The position numbers were made by a program, and so were the translations under genes. The notes beneath the pieces were generated by a model that was not told where the DNA came from, made no database searches, and saw nothing but the letters and a program-made list of their open reading frames with translations. From an uncultured bacterium (GTDB lineage: Bacteria > Bacillota > Clostridia > Oscillospirales > Acutalibacteraceae): a stretch of 40,847 nucleotides of DNA. Positions 34,548 to 40,847 of the stretch are shown here, piece after piece. The DNA lies in the NCBI GenBank assembly GCA_905215105.1, contig CAJMOI010000005.1, forward strand, positions 1-40,847, given 5' to 3'. The number at the start of each line of letters is the position of its first letter. The first letter of the stretch is position 1.

Positions 34548-35158
34548 TTGCGCTCTTCGGCAGGGGTGTTCACGGCGATCATGATGTTTTCGCTCAGCTT
34601 ACGGGCACGGGCCATCAGCTCATCGTCCAGCAGGCACTGTCCGGGAGCCGGTACCCGGGTAGCCAGAATCATATCCACCACTTTCATATCGGTGGTGAAC
34701 ATAGTAGCCTGCAATCCTTCCAGCGCCATGGACTGCCAGGAACGAGTGGAACCGCCCACAGAAATCAATCCCGCTACCCGGTCACGATGCTGAATTGCAC
34801 CGATCGTTTCCAGGAAAGAGGTCTCATAGCTGAGGCTGCGGTGAGCAAAGGTCAGATAAACGGAGGCGGGCATCAAGTCGTAAGTGGGCACGGAAAAAAT
34901 GACTGCGTCCTGTTCCAGCATCACGTCCATAATCTTTTTCTTGTCGTCCTTTTTGTCCAGAACACAGCCTGCATATTTGCCCATAGACATGGCCTTGGTA
35001 CAGGCGGTACATCCGGTGCAATCCTGAATGTTGAAGTCCCGCAGGTTGATCATGGTGACCTCTGCTCCGGCTTCCTCACAGGCCATCAGTGCCTGTTTCA
35101 GCAGAATTTCGCTGTTGCCGTTTTTCCGTCCGGCGGTGATTCCCATTACTTTTGCCAT
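34451..35158 (-). CDS. Flavodoxin-like NAD(P)H:FMN reductase, frameshifted at its 3' end, 235 aa as read
   Basis: The protein has the flavodoxin/WrbA-like reductase fold: VMGITAGRKNGNSEILLKQAL as the phosphate loop, then DCTGCTACTKAM, a CxxCxxC-type motif found in iron-sulfur flavodoxin-like reductases, and VIFSVPTYDLMPASVY near residue 100. The start is ATG 35156-35158 with GAGGGG upstream; the 266-residue reading extends into the control region. From about residue 207 onward the frame becomes unlike the family (GCAPTATAILWCW), and the expected zinc-ribbon domain continues in the next frame (34215-34547). The N-terminal flavin domain could still fold. It is the first gene of the redox operon and is divergent from the TetR gene. 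Confidence 0.7.
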   Translation of the reverse strand: MAKVMGITAGRKNGNSEILLKQALMACEEAGAEVTMINLRDFNIQDCTGCTACTKAMSMGKYAGCVLDKKDDKKKIMDVMLEQDAVIFSVPTYDLMPASVYLTFAHRSLSYETSFLETIGAIQHRDRVAGLISVGGSTRSWQSMALEGLQATMFTTDMKVVDMILATRVPAPGQCLLDDELMARARKLSENIMIAVNTPAEERKWLGEEDMGCAPTATAILWCWVKSSGTVSIIR

Positions 35159-35204
35159 TGTAAAAACATCCCCTCTGTTAATCTTGTCGCTTTTGGTAAT
35201 CAAT

Positions 35205-35275
35205 TTGTGAAGACCAGGCGATTTTGTGTTATAATAGAAATAAAAAAACAAATTCTTTGCTATTATTGTAACAAT
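35205..35275. promoter_or_regulatory. Divergent control region of the redox operon and TetR gene
   Basis: The 221-base gap between the two divergent starts is AT-rich. A consensus TATAAT on the plus strand (35230-35235) has a poor TTGTGA 19 bases upstream. An 11-base palindrome ATTGTAACAAT (35265-35275) is a candidate TetR operator. Promoter boxes for the minus strand are not clear. Confidence 0.35.
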
Positions 35276-35379
35276 CCCGACTGAAAATGCCTACCATCAA
35301 CAATTGCGTTTCTGCTGTTTATCCAAAACTCGCCGGCGATTTGTTGAATAAAGAAGAAAATTTGGGGAGGTTGACCAAT

Positions 35380-35986
35380 ATGCCGCAAACCGATCTTCGA
35401 GTGGTGAAAACGCTGAAACAGATTGATCAGGCATTACTGGAAAGTTTATCCGAAATGCCTTTTGAAAAAATCACTGTGGACCAACTGTGTCAGACGGCCA
35501 TCATCAACCGTTCCACTTTTTTACAAATACTACAAAAGTAAATACGACTTGATGGAGCAGTATTTGAAACGGACGCTGAACGAATTCCAAAAACAGATGA
35601 ATGTGGCGTTTATCAATGCTTCTCCGGAAAATATCCATCATCTGATATATCAGAAAAACTTTGAAAAAGCTCTGCGGTTTATTTACAAGCACAAGAAAGA
35701 ATACCGGATTCTGTGGACCATTCCCACGGAATACGGTGTATTCAGCGAAATGGTACAAGTTATCCACGATAATATTCTGGATAAACTCTGCGCTGAGAAT
35801 GAGGTCGGTTCGCCTGACCTGTACGCTGATCTCTATGCCAGATTGTTTGCTTCCGATATGATGACGCTGGTTCGATGGTGGTTCCGTTATGAAGAAACTG
35901 TCACCATCAAAGAAGTACAGGAAATCATGATGAATAACATGAAGCAGGGAATGTTCCGAACTTTCCGGGAGCACGTGGAGAAATAG
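35380..35986 (+). pseudogene. TetR-family regulator broken by a +1-base homopolymer frameshift
   Basis: From ATG 35380 (GGGGAGG nine bases upstream) the frame reads a TetR helix-turn-helix (EMPFEKITVDQLCQTAIINRS) up to STF, then is thrown out at a six-T run (35517-35522) and stops at 35541. The next frame continues as YKYYKSKYDLMEQYL and a normal TetR C-terminal domain to the stop at 35986. Five Ts would give the canonical STFYKYYKSKYDL. The intact protein would be about 201 residues. It probably controlled the divergent redox operon. The disruption may be real loss, slippage-based variation or a sequencing error. Confidence 0.75.
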
Positions 35987-36023
35987 AAATTTTTTACGAA
36001 ATAACTTCTATCATAATTGCAAT

Positions 36024-36050
36024 AAAAAAAGCGCCCTGAATTCGGACGCT
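36024..36050 (-). terminator. Second tandem terminator of the CRISPR-Cas operon
   Basis: On the minus strand AGCGTCC and GGGCGCT pair around a short loop (one mismatch) and are followed by seven Ts. It comes after the first terminator, 134 bases or more beyond the cas6 stop. Confidence 0.65.
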
Positions 36051-36055
36051 AAGCG

Positions 36056-36096
36056 AAAAAAGAATGCCCAAACACAACAGATGTGTTAAGGCATTC
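36056..36096 (-). terminator. First tandem terminator of the CRISPR-Cas operon
   Basis: GAATGCC (36062-36068) and GGCATTC (36090-36096) pair perfectly, with an inner perfect stem AACACA/TGTGTT. On the minus strand the hairpin is followed by six Ts, which makes a strong terminator about 88 bases after the cas6 stop. Confidence 0.75.
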
Positions 36097-36183
36097 CAAT
36101 TGGAAAAAGATTGATAAATTAAAGAATATCAGGACGCAAGCACAGAGCAGCCTATTGGAATCATTCATGAAACTAAGTTTCTT

Positions 36184-36921
36184 TTATGGTTTTCTTCTTT
36201 CCGGATAGGTAACCCTTACACCGCCCATCCCCAGGGTTGTTTTGATGCCAATACCAGAATAAGGAGCAAAACAAAGAAGTGCATTCCAGATTTCCTGTAA
36301 AACAATGGGGAGCCTTGCTTCCACAAAAATTTTCCCGTAAAAGCATGGAATGGCTGTGTTTTTCAATTGGAAACGACTGGTTCGCAGATTGTAATCTACA
36401 ATATGGATGCCTTTTTTCATTTCGGCCAACAGATCCGCATCTTGCAAAGAATAGTTTGAGCAAGCTTCATTCCATTTCATCAGCAGGCTTTGCAGTAGTA
36501 AATCTTCCTGCGGGAAAATGGCGTATCGCCCTGCCTGTTTGAAGGCAGCAGGTGACACAAACTGAACCATTGCTCTTTGGCTGACTATTTCCCTGCCCTG
36601 TCTCAAAAAGTCCTCTGGCTTATCCACTGTTCGGAAATGCCATTCCAAAACCGAAAGTACATCTGTATGCAGCACAATCCGGTCTGTACGCTCCAGAATA
36701 TTACCAAAGCACGCCGCTGCTTTTTCTCCAAATAGATTAATCGTCCAAATACAATCACGATCCAGATATTGGGTGATCGCGTGCTGTTCCTGATTGTGGA
36801 ACTGCCCGGCTTCTTTATCCGGAATCTGATCCAACAGCCAGGCATACAGCCGATACGCCCAAAAAGAAGGGATCAAGGAATCGTCCGGCAACGAAAGCCG
36901 CAGTTTATATTGTACGATCAT
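36184..36921 (-). CDS. cas6: Cas6 CRISPR pre-crRNA endoribonuclease, 245 aa
   Basis: The protein opens with a ferredoxin-like strand (IVQYKLRLSLPD) and ends with the glycine-rich Cas6 signature GIGIKTTLGMGGVRV. Cas6 cuts the repeat part of the precursor CRISPR RNA to give mature guides. The start at ATG 36919-36921 overlaps the csm5 stop (ATGA); a reading six codons longer is unlikely. It is the last gene of the operon, which ends in two tandem terminators. A histidine-rich segment (QFHNQEQHAI) could supply a catalytic residue, but that is not certain. Confidence 0.85.
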   Translation of the reverse strand: MIVQYKLRLSLPDDSLIPSFWAYRLYAWLLDQIPDKEAGQFHNQEQHAITQYLDRDCIWTINLFGEKAAACFGNILERTDRIVLHTDVLSVLEWHFRTVDKPEDFLRQGREIVSQRAMVQFVSPAAFKQAGRYAIFPQEDLLLQSLLMKWNEACSNYSLQDADLLAEMKKGIHIVDYNLRTSRFQLKNTAIPCFYGKIFVEARLPIVLQEIWNALLCFAPYSGIGIKTTLGMGGVRVTYPERRKP

Positions 36922-38006
36922 CGAATTTCCACCCCACACAATCCCATGAGATAGTATTTTCCCTGATACTTGGTATATTTGAGCGTATGGGGAGAAATCC
37001 CCAGCGCTTCATCCCGGTCATGATGGTGGAATTTAAAGTTTGACTGCATGATCTCCGCAGTCTTTTTTAACCCGCGTTTCTTTCCCAAATAGGGATACAC
37101 CAGCGATTTTGCAAAAAATCCAGATCCTCCCCCTAAAAACAGGCAGCTCTGAAAAGGAATATCAGCCGTATCTTTTGGCTCAGAAAACTGCCGCAAATAA
37201 GTTTCCTGATAATATCGGTTAAAATCATCGATCGCCTGCATCAGGCTTTGTTGGGTAATACGCCCGTGCAGAAAACTTTGATCCAGGGTCAGCTTTAAGT
37301 AAATAGGCGTTCCCGGGCGAATGCTTTCCCGACAAACCGGAACTTTTTTCAAATCTCCATTCGTCTGGCAGTCCCATTTGTCCGCAAGAACCATGCTTCC
37401 ATCTGAAACTGTCATACTGTCGGAAACCTGTATTCCCCGCATAATGCTGTTCACCGTGTCATCCTGCCGGTTCTGCTTTAATTTCAGAGTGTGCAGATAC
37501 TTTCCCTCTGGAATAATGCCGCACCTTATCCGGCGATCCGGCTCCAGCTGGATGTGTTCCTCACCTTCTTCACAAATCATCTGGTAAAGAAGAATCGTCC
37601 GCAAAGCGCCCTTGACGCTGCTGCCGGGCACATAAACACATCCGGCAGCATCCCGGATAAACGCATGGATATCACTCAAGGTATGATGCGCGTCCAATGC
37701 TGCGCCTGCATCAAAGGTGTAGCGCACAGCAGATTTCCAATCGGATTCCGTTAGATGGCAATCCTGAGTCAGAAAGGTAAACAGATTGTCAAAGCGCCCC
37801 AACATAAAACTTTCAAAAGGATCGACAAGATCTTTCTCCAGGAGGAGGGAAAAAAACTTCTCCTCGTCAAAAATAGAAACCTGATTAGTACGTTTGTCAT
37901 ATAAATACGATTTTTTGAGAATGGTTTTCCCGTCCCCAATAAAAAGCGGGGTCTGCGTTGTCAGCACCAGATCGAATACCTGAAGAAAACCGGCGGGACT
38001 GCTCAT
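36918..38006 (-). CDS. csm5: Csm5, RAMP subunit of the type III-A effector, 362 aa
   Basis: This RAMP protein opens with a ferredoxin-like strand (LQVFDLVLTTQTPLFIGDG) and contains the RAMP motif VYVPGSSVKGALRTILLYQ and a later GGGSGFFAKSL glycine-rich loop, both typical of Csm5. It caps the 3' end of the crRNA in the Csm complex and assists maturation. It starts at an ATG overlapping the csm4 stop and is coupled to cas6 at its end. Confidence 0.85.
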   Translation of the reverse strand: MSSPAGFLQVFDLVLTTQTPLFIGDGKTILKKSYLYDKRTNQVSIFDEEKFFSLLLEKDLVDPFESFMLGRFDNLFTFLTQDCHLTESDWKSAVRYTFDAGAALDAHHTLSDIHAFIRDAAGCVYVPGSSVKGALRTILLYQMICEEGEEHIQLEPDRRIRCGIIPEGKYLHTLKLKQNRQDDTVNSIMRGIQVSDSMTVSDGSMVLADKWDCQTNGDLKKVPVCRESIRPGTPIYLKLTLDQSFLHGRITQQSLMQAIDDFNRYYQETYLRQFSEPKDTADIPFQSCLFLGGGSGFFAKSLVYPYLGKKRGLKKTAEIMQSNFKFHHHDRDEALGISPHTLKYTKYQGKYYLMGLCGVEIR

Positions 38007-38944
38007 AAATCCACCCCCAAAAATAACGGTTTTGCATATCGATAAACCGAATGGCTGCCGAAACCGCCCACGGAATAGAGATCCCCCTCAAAACGATTGG
38101 AAAACAGGGAACCGGCCCGGAAAAAGAACTGGTTTTTCTTTTTCATAGGGGTCTTCGCATAGGTATCGGAAGCCACAAAGCCGCCTCGGCGAACTACCTG
38201 AAAGGTTGCATTTTCCATTGCCGTTTCCAGCTCTTCCTCTTTTGGCAAGCTTGCAGAAAGCAGGAGATTTCTGCCCTTTTTTTCCGACAGAGCACGGAAA
38301 AGCCATTCCGTTTGATCGTCATAATATTCATTCAGCAATACCATATCTTCGATATGAAATTTCCCGCATCCGCTGCTGATCTTTCCGCCGATTCCACCCA
38401 ATCCCAGTGTTTGAATCAGGGAGTGCAAAATGCTTTCCTGCTCTGCCGTCTTTACAGCGGCAATAATATACAGGCCGCAGTTTTCCGCAAACCGGTACAT
38501 TCCCACCCGATAGGGAACAACATCCATTCCATCCCGGACTGCTACCCGCGTGACTTCTGTTTGAAATCCAAAAGTATCCGTCGATTGAGAAGGAGCAAAC
38601 AGCGCACCGCCATGGACAGATTCCGTGAAATCGGAGAAACTGCGCACCGGAATCCAGGCCAGCTTTTTCATGGCCTTTTTCAGAGAAGCCGGCACTTCTT
38701 TCCGGCTTTCCGACAAAACAAACGGCTTCGGCAGAAAATAATCTCCCGCGCTCCATGGCATACTGTCCGAAAGCAAAAGTTCCCCTTTTCGAACCCAATC
38801 ACCGAGCTGTTCCAGCGCTTTTGGGCCAGAACACTGCAAAGCTGTATGGCAGAGGGCTGAAAAAATAGTATCTGCAAAGAAATGATCCTCAGAAACAGAG
38901 AGATTGTGCTGTGTCCGAAGGGCCAAAGTGCACCTGAGTATCAA
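38003..38944 (-). CDS. csm4: Csm4, RAMP subunit of the type III-A effector, 313 aa
   Basis: The protein has a Csm4-like order: an N-terminal RAMP domain (SVSEDHFFADTIFSALCHTAL), the glycine-rich loop LGLGGIGGKISSGCGKFHI and a C-terminal part ending VGGFGSHSVYRYAKPLFLGV. Csm4 holds the crRNA 5' tag and binds Cas10. The start is a TTG (38942-38944) overlapping the csm3 stop as TTGA; the family's normal N terminus begins right there and no ATG lies nearby. The weak start may limit Csm4 output to the single copy needed per complex, which is speculation. Confidence 0.83.
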   Translation of the reverse strand: MILRCTLALRTQHNLSVSEDHFFADTIFSALCHTALQCSGPKALEQLGDWVRKGELLLSDSMPWSAGDYFLPKPFVLSESRKEVPASLKKAMKKLAWIPVRSFSDFTESVHGGALFAPSQSTDTFGFQTEVTRVAVRDGMDVVPYRVGMYRFAENCGLYIIAAVKTAEQESILHSLIQTLGLGGIGGKISSGCGKFHIEDMVLLNEYYDDQTEWLFRALSEKKGRNLLLSASLPKEEELETAMENATFQVVRRGGFVASDTYAKTPMKKKNQFFFRAGSLFSNRFEGDLYSVGGFGSHSVYRYAKPLFLGVDL

Positions 38945-39615
38945 ACTCCAATTTGATCAGGAAATAGTTCATATGCATTCACCGCATTAAAAATTTCTGT
39001 CAGCTTCTTCTGCTCCTGGCCGTTTTCATCGGTAATTTTGAAGCTGCGGAAGCTCACACGTCCGCTTCCCCGGGAGCCATGTCCTCCCAGATAATCCATC
39101 TGGAGCAGCTTCATTCCTTTTGCCAAAAGCTGCAAATCCTCTTGCGTCTGCTGGTCATCTATTTTGTTATAGGTAATCCGCACGCCAAATTTCACGCCGG
39201 GAACTACCCGCTCGATCTGTCTGGGATTGGCGACAGAATTGGAACGCTGGATCGCGTTTTCCGTTTTCACCTCGGTCAGGCCGACTTGCCTCATTTCCTC
39301 ATAATTGAGGAGGAAACAGTCGGCAAACTGTGCTCTTGCAGCATAGACGGGCCTGGAGCTGCCAAACAGCCGTTTGATGGGTTCTGCATCCTGGTCAAAA
39401 TCCGGCATTCTCTCGATATTCTCGGCCAAGCTGCGGGCAAGGAGAGAGCGAAGTTTCCCTTTCAGGCTGCTGCCCGGCACAATGGGGCGGCCGGTACGAG
39501 CATCCCGAATCACAGGACTGTCCACCGCACCGATGGCGGAAAAAGTGTCCGTTCCGCCAATGTGCATTCCGGTAATAGTCACCAGTTCACATTCTATCAG
39601 TAATTTTCCCGCCAT
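38941..39615 (-). CDS. csm3: Csm3, backbone RNase of the type III-A effector, 224 aa
   Basis: The protein carries the Csm3 hallmark IGAVDSPVIRD with catalytic Asp32, the RAMP motif VPGSSLKGKLRSLLAR at about 46-61, and a C-terminal glycine-rich loop DYLGGHGSRGSGRVSF. Several Csm3 copies line the crRNA and cut target RNA at six-base intervals. The aspartate is intact, so target-RNA cleavage should be active. ATG 39613-39615 lies two bases after the csm2 stop, with AGGGAGA upstream. Confidence 0.92.
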   Translation of the reverse strand: MAGKLLIECELVTITGMHIGGTDTFSAIGAVDSPVIRDARTGRPIVPGSSLKGKLRSLLARSLAENIERMPDFDQDAEPIKRLFGSSRPVYAARAQFADCFLLNYEEMRQVGLTEVKTENAIQRSNSVANPRQIERVVPGVKFGVRITYNKIDDQQTQEDLQLLAKGMKLLQMDYLGGHGSRGSGRVSFRSFKITDENGQEQKKLTEIFNAVNAYELFPDQIGV

Positions 39616-39617
39616 TT

Positions 39618-40097
39618 TCAGTTCTCCCTTCCGCCGAAGAATTTATGATAGGCAACCAGCGCCTCCATGTACTGCGCAAATTTGATGAACTCTTCTCGGC
39701 TGCTGCCAATTCCCTTCAAATAATTCATCAGGTGTGCCTTTTCCACGAATTCCTTTACTTTTTTATCACGGCCGCATTCGTAAGCAAACCGAACCCGCAT
39801 CATTCCGATAGAAGATACACTCTCCCGGGAAAGGTCTTTTTTCGTACTGAGTGTTTCCTCGTTGTAAATCTCCATTACCAGACTGAACAGGCGGCGGATT
39901 TTGCTGGTGGTAATCAGACTGGTATTTTCCCCCATCAATTTTTCCGCCTGATCCAGATAATCCTCGGGGATGGTCATGGGCGAAACGGGCTTCGATACAG
40001 ACGATGCCTGATTATAGCCGCCATTCTTCCGATTTGCATAAGAGGAGGTATTGGGGCTTCGGCGGGAATCCCGATTATAGTCGTTTTGATATCCCAT
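39618..40097 (-). CDS. csm2: Csm2, small subunit of the type III-A effector, 159 aa
   Basis: The C-terminal 115 residues match Csm2: ENTSLITTSKIRRLFSLVM, MRVRFAYECGRD and FVEKAHLMNYLKGIGSSREE. Csm2 forms the inner filament against the Csm3 backbone. The first ~40 residues are low in complexity (Asn, Ser, Tyr and Arg rich) and look disordered, making the protein longer than usual. ATG 40095-40097 follows AGGAAGGTG; a TTG one codon earlier is the alternative. It begins just three bases beyond the cas10 stop. Confidence 0.85.
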   Translation of the reverse strand: MGYQNDYNRDSRRSPNTSSYANRKNGGYNQASSVSKPVSPMTIPEDYLDQAEKLMGENTSLITTSKIRRLFSLVMEIYNEETLSTKKDLSRESVSSIGMMRVRFAYECGRDKKVKEFVEKAHLMNYLKGIGSSREEFIKFAQYMEALVAYHKFFGGREN

Positions 40098-40100
40098 CAA

Positions 40101-40847
40101 TTACACCTTCCTGTTCTCGTAAACACAAAGATAAATGGCCGTAATCAGTTGCTGGCGTTCTGTCTTGTCCAACGCCCAACTGTACATTCGGTCAGCAAAT
40201 TCCCGATATCCCTTCCATTGCGGGCTGCTTTGTTTTGGCTCCAGCCGGGCAAGCAGATAGGCATACCGCGCCAAATTGATGCGTCCCCCGTCTGTCTGAG
40301 ATTGCCGCAGCAGTTCCAATAGCCGATACAGAAAGGAATTGCCCCGTTCCGATGTGGAAGCAAAAAAGCTTTCCAGCAACCCCACCTTTTCTTCCCAGAT
40401 CTTTTTTCGGAAGACGTCCCAACGATAGGTGTGCGCTTCTCTGGGATCAAAAAACGAAACCGCATTTTTCTCCGGCTCATTTTTGGCGCGGTCTTCCAGT
40501 TCCGCAGTCTGTCCCGCAATTGCCCGAATTGGATAATGGTCGTCAAAAATGCCCACGCCGCCGCTGATGGTCAACGCGCCGCAGGTATAAATCGAAAAGG
40601 CATCCTGTACCCGGTTGGCCGCCTCAATCACATCATTCCATGCGCCCACCAGAAAGACATCATCGCCACCGGAATAAACAACAGATACCGCCAGCGGCTT
40701 TTTGTTCCTGTATTGGCCGGACAGAATGCCATTGATATACAACTGGAAAAACAGCGACATCTGACGTGAAAAGGCTGACGTCCGGGAAATGGTGACATAG
40801 CGATAGCGTTCTGTGGGATTTTCTGTGTCAGGAAGCTCAAAACCTGC
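40101..40847 (-). CDS. cas10: Cas10/Csm1 large subunit, C-terminal fragment (5' end outside window)
   Basis: The frame is open to the right edge and stops at TAA 40101-40103. It includes the second palm (cyclase) domain with the intact GGDD motif in YSGGDDVFLVGAW, preceded by RYVTISRTSAFSRQMSLFFQ, and the helical C-terminal domain. An intact GGDD means it should make cyclic oligoadenylate when target RNA is bound. The HD nuclease domain and first palm lie outside the window. The visible portion is 248 residues. Confidence 0.9.
   Translation of the reverse strand, partial: AGFELPDTENPTERYRYVTISRTSAFSRQMSLFFQLYINGILSGQYRNKKPLAVSVVYSGGDDVFLVGAWNDVIEAANRVQDAFSIYTCGALTISGGVGIFDDHYPIRAIAGQTAELEDRAKNEPEKNAVSFFDPREAHTYRWDVFRKKIWEEKVGLLESFFASTSERGNSFLYRLLELLRQSQTDGGRINLARYAYLLARLEPKQSSPQWKGYREFADRMYSWALDKTERQQLITAIYLCVYENRKV

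Noticed and set aside
32571..34793. 740-residue plus-strand frame across the NuoG/GltD-like and flavodoxin genes
   Set aside because: It is antisense to iron-sulfur and flavin motifs that are plainly real, and it crosses several genes.
35513..35525. Programmed ribosomal frameshift in the TetR gene (slippery T TTT TTA)
   Set aside because: The heptamer favours a -1 shift, but restoring the TetR frame needs a +1 shift, so an indel is the simpler reading.
35990..36180. Degenerate CRISPR array between the TetR gene and cas6
   Set aside because: The repeated-looking elements are two different hairpin terminators; no direct repeat with spacers is present.

Overview
The window looks like a chromosomal segment from an anaerobic Clostridia bacterium, probably an Oscillospirales/Ruminococcaceae-type gut member. 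This rests on moderate GC with AT-rich spacers, strong GGAGG-type ribosome binding sites, many ATGA/GTGA start-stop overlaps, and gene content: iron-sulfur flavoproteins of anaerobic metabolism, a heterodimeric ABC exporter and type III-A CRISPR. The genus assignment is an inference. No rRNA, tRNA, insertion sequence or CRISPR array was recognised.

Left edge (1-4035): the C-terminal end of a His/Cys-rich protein, two hairpin terminators, a 49-residue membrane protein, an HD-domain hydrolase and a translationally coupled pair of WYL-domain regulators, all minus strand except the first. An AT-rich spacer follows, with one possible 48-residue ORF.

Core (4036-22616): a ten-gene plus-strand cluster, the most interesting part of the window. 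It encodes a secreted/anchored von Willebrand factor A protein, two tandem paralogous large tubulin/FtsZ-like GTPases, two orphan proteins, a zinc-ribbon P-loop GTPase (double-GTPase/TRAFAC type), a GTPase-associated-protein-1-like protein, a degenerate protein-kinase-like protein, a Sel1-repeat protein with membrane helices and a polytopic membrane protein. Hairpins lie before each tubulin gene, suggesting unequal expression. The cluster resembles predicted GTPase/vWA-centred conflict or membrane-remodelling systems. I infer a membrane-anchored sensor coupled to a GTP-driven filament and a GTPase switch.

Middle (22617-27900): a promoter, an RNA 2',3'-cyclic phosphodiesterase (ThpR) and a SLOG-type nucleotide-binding protein. 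Converging on them is a MarR-ABC-ABC operon encoding a heterodimeric multidrug-type exporter with one degenerate ATP site.

Redox locus (27913-35986): a minus-strand operon with a flavodoxin-like reductase (frameshifted), a NuoG/GltD-like fusion, a NuoF-like/ferredoxin/fumarate-reductase-type flavoprotein fusion, a small membrane protein and a PhlG-type (phloretin/diacetylphloroglucinol) hydrolase. A divergent TetR gene, also frameshifted, faces it. I infer anaerobic reduction plus C-C hydrolysis of an aromatic or polyphenol-type compound.

Right edge (36024-40847): a type III-A CRISPR-Cas operon on the minus strand (cas10 partial, csm2, csm3, csm4, csm5, cas6) ending in two tandem intrinsic terminators. 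Cas1/Cas2, Csm6 and the array are not in the window.
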